Below are positions 63,292-64,000 of a stretch of DNA of 64,000 nt, in pieces (the stretch's first letter is position 1; every line of letters starts with the position of its first letter). Below the pieces are notes generated by a model, which saw only the letters and a list, made by a program, of their open reading frames with translations, was not told where the DNA came from and did not search any database. Location: contig NZ_CP036282.1 of the NCBI RefSeq assembly GCF_006974105.1, positions 1,240,001 through 1,304,000 on the forward strand, read 5' to 3'. The stretch is from Rhodoferax aquaticus (GTDB lineage: Bacteria > Pseudomonadota > Gammaproteobacteria > Burkholderiales > Burkholderiaceae_C). Position numbers and translations under genes: made by a program.

Positions 63292-64000
63292 GCGGCCAAG
63301 CCCGTGGGGCGGCTGAGGTCGTGCACCATGTCACCGGAGTGGGACTTGATGATGCGGTCTAGCAACTCGCCGGTGGGGCCTACCAAGGCCACATCCAAGG
63401 GCATTTGCCCCAGCGCATGGGTGGCGCACGAGAGGCAGGGGTCGTAAGCCCGTATCGCCACTTCAATGTGGTTAAGCAAGCCTTCGGTCAGCGCTTTGCC
63501 ATCTAGGTGCTCGCGGGCGACCGAGCGCACGGCTTCGTTCATGGCCTGGTTGTTGTGGGTGGTCGACACAATCAGGTTGCACATGCTGACCAGGTCGTCG
63601 TCGCCCACCTCGTAGTGGTGAATGAGCGTGCCGCGCGGGGCTTCAATGATGCCGACACCGCCGCGCTGGCGCGGGCCGCTGGCCATCAAGTCGCCCGTGA
63701 GAATTTCGGGGTCATCGAGCAGATCGCGTATGACTTCCATGCAGTGCAGCACTTCAATCATGCGGGCCCAGTGGTAGGCCAGTGCGCCATGGATGACATC
63801 GCCTTGGCCCCAGTCCATGAACTCACGGCGCTCGCGTTCGGCCAAGGGGCTGGGAATGAAGTCGCAGTTTTGGATGCGGGCCAAAGGCCCCACTTTGTAC
63901 CAACCCAACTCAGGCCCCAAGGCCTTCAGGTAGGGGAACTTCATATAGGTCCAGGGTTTGACCTCTTCTTCAATCAGGTCCAGGTAGCGTTGGTCGCTGG
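63288..64000 (-). CDS. hoxH: [NiFe] hydrogenase large subunit HoxH, C-terminal part
   Basis: This is the catalytic [NiFe] subunit of an NAD-type soluble hydrogenase, cut by the right edge. The frame is open to 64000, and residues before MKFPYLKALGPELGWYK (DLIEEEVKPWTY) are conserved-looking, so 63944 is not the true start. The C-terminal nickel motif DPCLSCATH is present, followed by a 42-residue tail (ALGQMPLDVALVGPTGELL) that HoxW would remove. IEAPRGTLIHHYEVG near the middle is the usual HoxH signature. Coupling to hoxW and hypABFCDE matches the Ralstonia-type soluble hydrogenase order. hoxF, U and Y would lie beyond the window. Confidence 0.94.
   Translation of the reverse strand, partial: SDQRYLDLIEEEVKPWTYMKFPYLKALGPELGWYKVGPLARIQNCDFIPSPLAERERREFMDWGQGDVIHGALAYHWARMIEVLHCMEVIRDLLDDPEILTGDLMASGPRQRGGVGIIEAPRGTLIHHYEVGDDDLVSMCNLIVSTTHNNQAMNEAVRSVAREHLDGKALTEGLLNHIEVAIRAYDPCLSCATHALGQMPLDVALVGPTGELLDRIIKSHSGDMVHDLSRPTGLAA

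Noticed and set aside
63288-64000. Large subunit of a membrane-bound uptake hydrogenase
   Set aside because: The tail ALGQMPLDV and direct coupling to a HoxW-type protease and hypA fit the soluble NAD-type HoxH better than HupL/HoxG.

Overview
The window looks like a chromosomal segment of a betaproteobacterium of the order Burkholderiales, most likely family Comamonadaceae and Rhodoferax-like. This rests on gene content and order, not on a database search. Supporting blocks are hemA-prfA, ubiE-(Tim44-like)-ubiJ-ubiB-fmdB-DUF502-aspS-nudB, gpmA-ctpA-moeB-like divergent from rhodanese-grxC-secB-gpsA, DUF3460-scpA-panB-panC, paired cyanophycin synthetases and a hox/hyp hydrogenase maturation cluster. 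The DNA is moderately GC-rich and densely coded. I saw no rRNA, tRNA, CRISPR array, prophage or insertion sequence.

Layout. 1-2066: prfA (cut by the left edge) and hemA. 2150-3100: a small membrane protein and an SGNH hydrolase. 3122-8207: a complete ugp glycerol-3-phosphate uptake operon (ugpB-A-E-C-Q, minus strand), with a PhoB-type box ahead of ugpB and a perfect hairpin between ugpB and ugpA. 8422-12372: a giant FAD/Fe-S oxidoreductase. 12866-23535: ubiquinone genes, aspS, nudB, a PLD-type cardiolipin synthase and folE. 23540-30641: a BLUF photoreceptor, a DMT transporter, DUF429, a MinD-like ATPase coupled to a diguanylate cyclase, a ThiF/MoeB enzyme, ctpA and gpmA. 30754-33090: rhodanese, grxC, secB, gpsA. 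33149-40843: a cyanophycin cluster of cphA and cphA', divergent from an ABC exporter and a DUF1854 protein. 40901-45976: panC, panB, scpA, DUF3460, nadC, nadA. 46539-55853: a chemoreceptor island with three MCPs, a second BLUF protein, a small ORF and a secreted helical protein. 56107-57953: queD, queE and a GST. 58058-64000: hypE, D, C, short F, B, A, hoxW and the 3' part of hoxH (minus strand).

Themes. Several genes point to life under changing light, oxygen, phosphate and nitrogen supply. These are two BLUF flavoproteins with intact photocycle residues, receptors with Aer2-like PAS domains of probable haem type, a probable Pho-controlled ugp operon, cyanophycin storage and a soluble NAD-type [NiFe] hydrogenase locus.

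The most interesting structures are these. The first is a soluble MCP with four PAS domains in exact 393-bp tandem units, followed directly by a BLUF gene. The second is a HypB with a histidine-rich insertion inside its G domain, next to a HypF lacking its N-terminal half. The third is a cyanophycin cluster whose second synthetase has a broken P-loop. The fourth is a dispersed palindromic repeat family of six copies, one inserted in frame into ugpQ and one supplying the clsB stop codon. I did not find a wholly unknown multigene system. The MCP/BLUF island and the cyanophycin ABC/DUF1854 pair are the nearest candidates.
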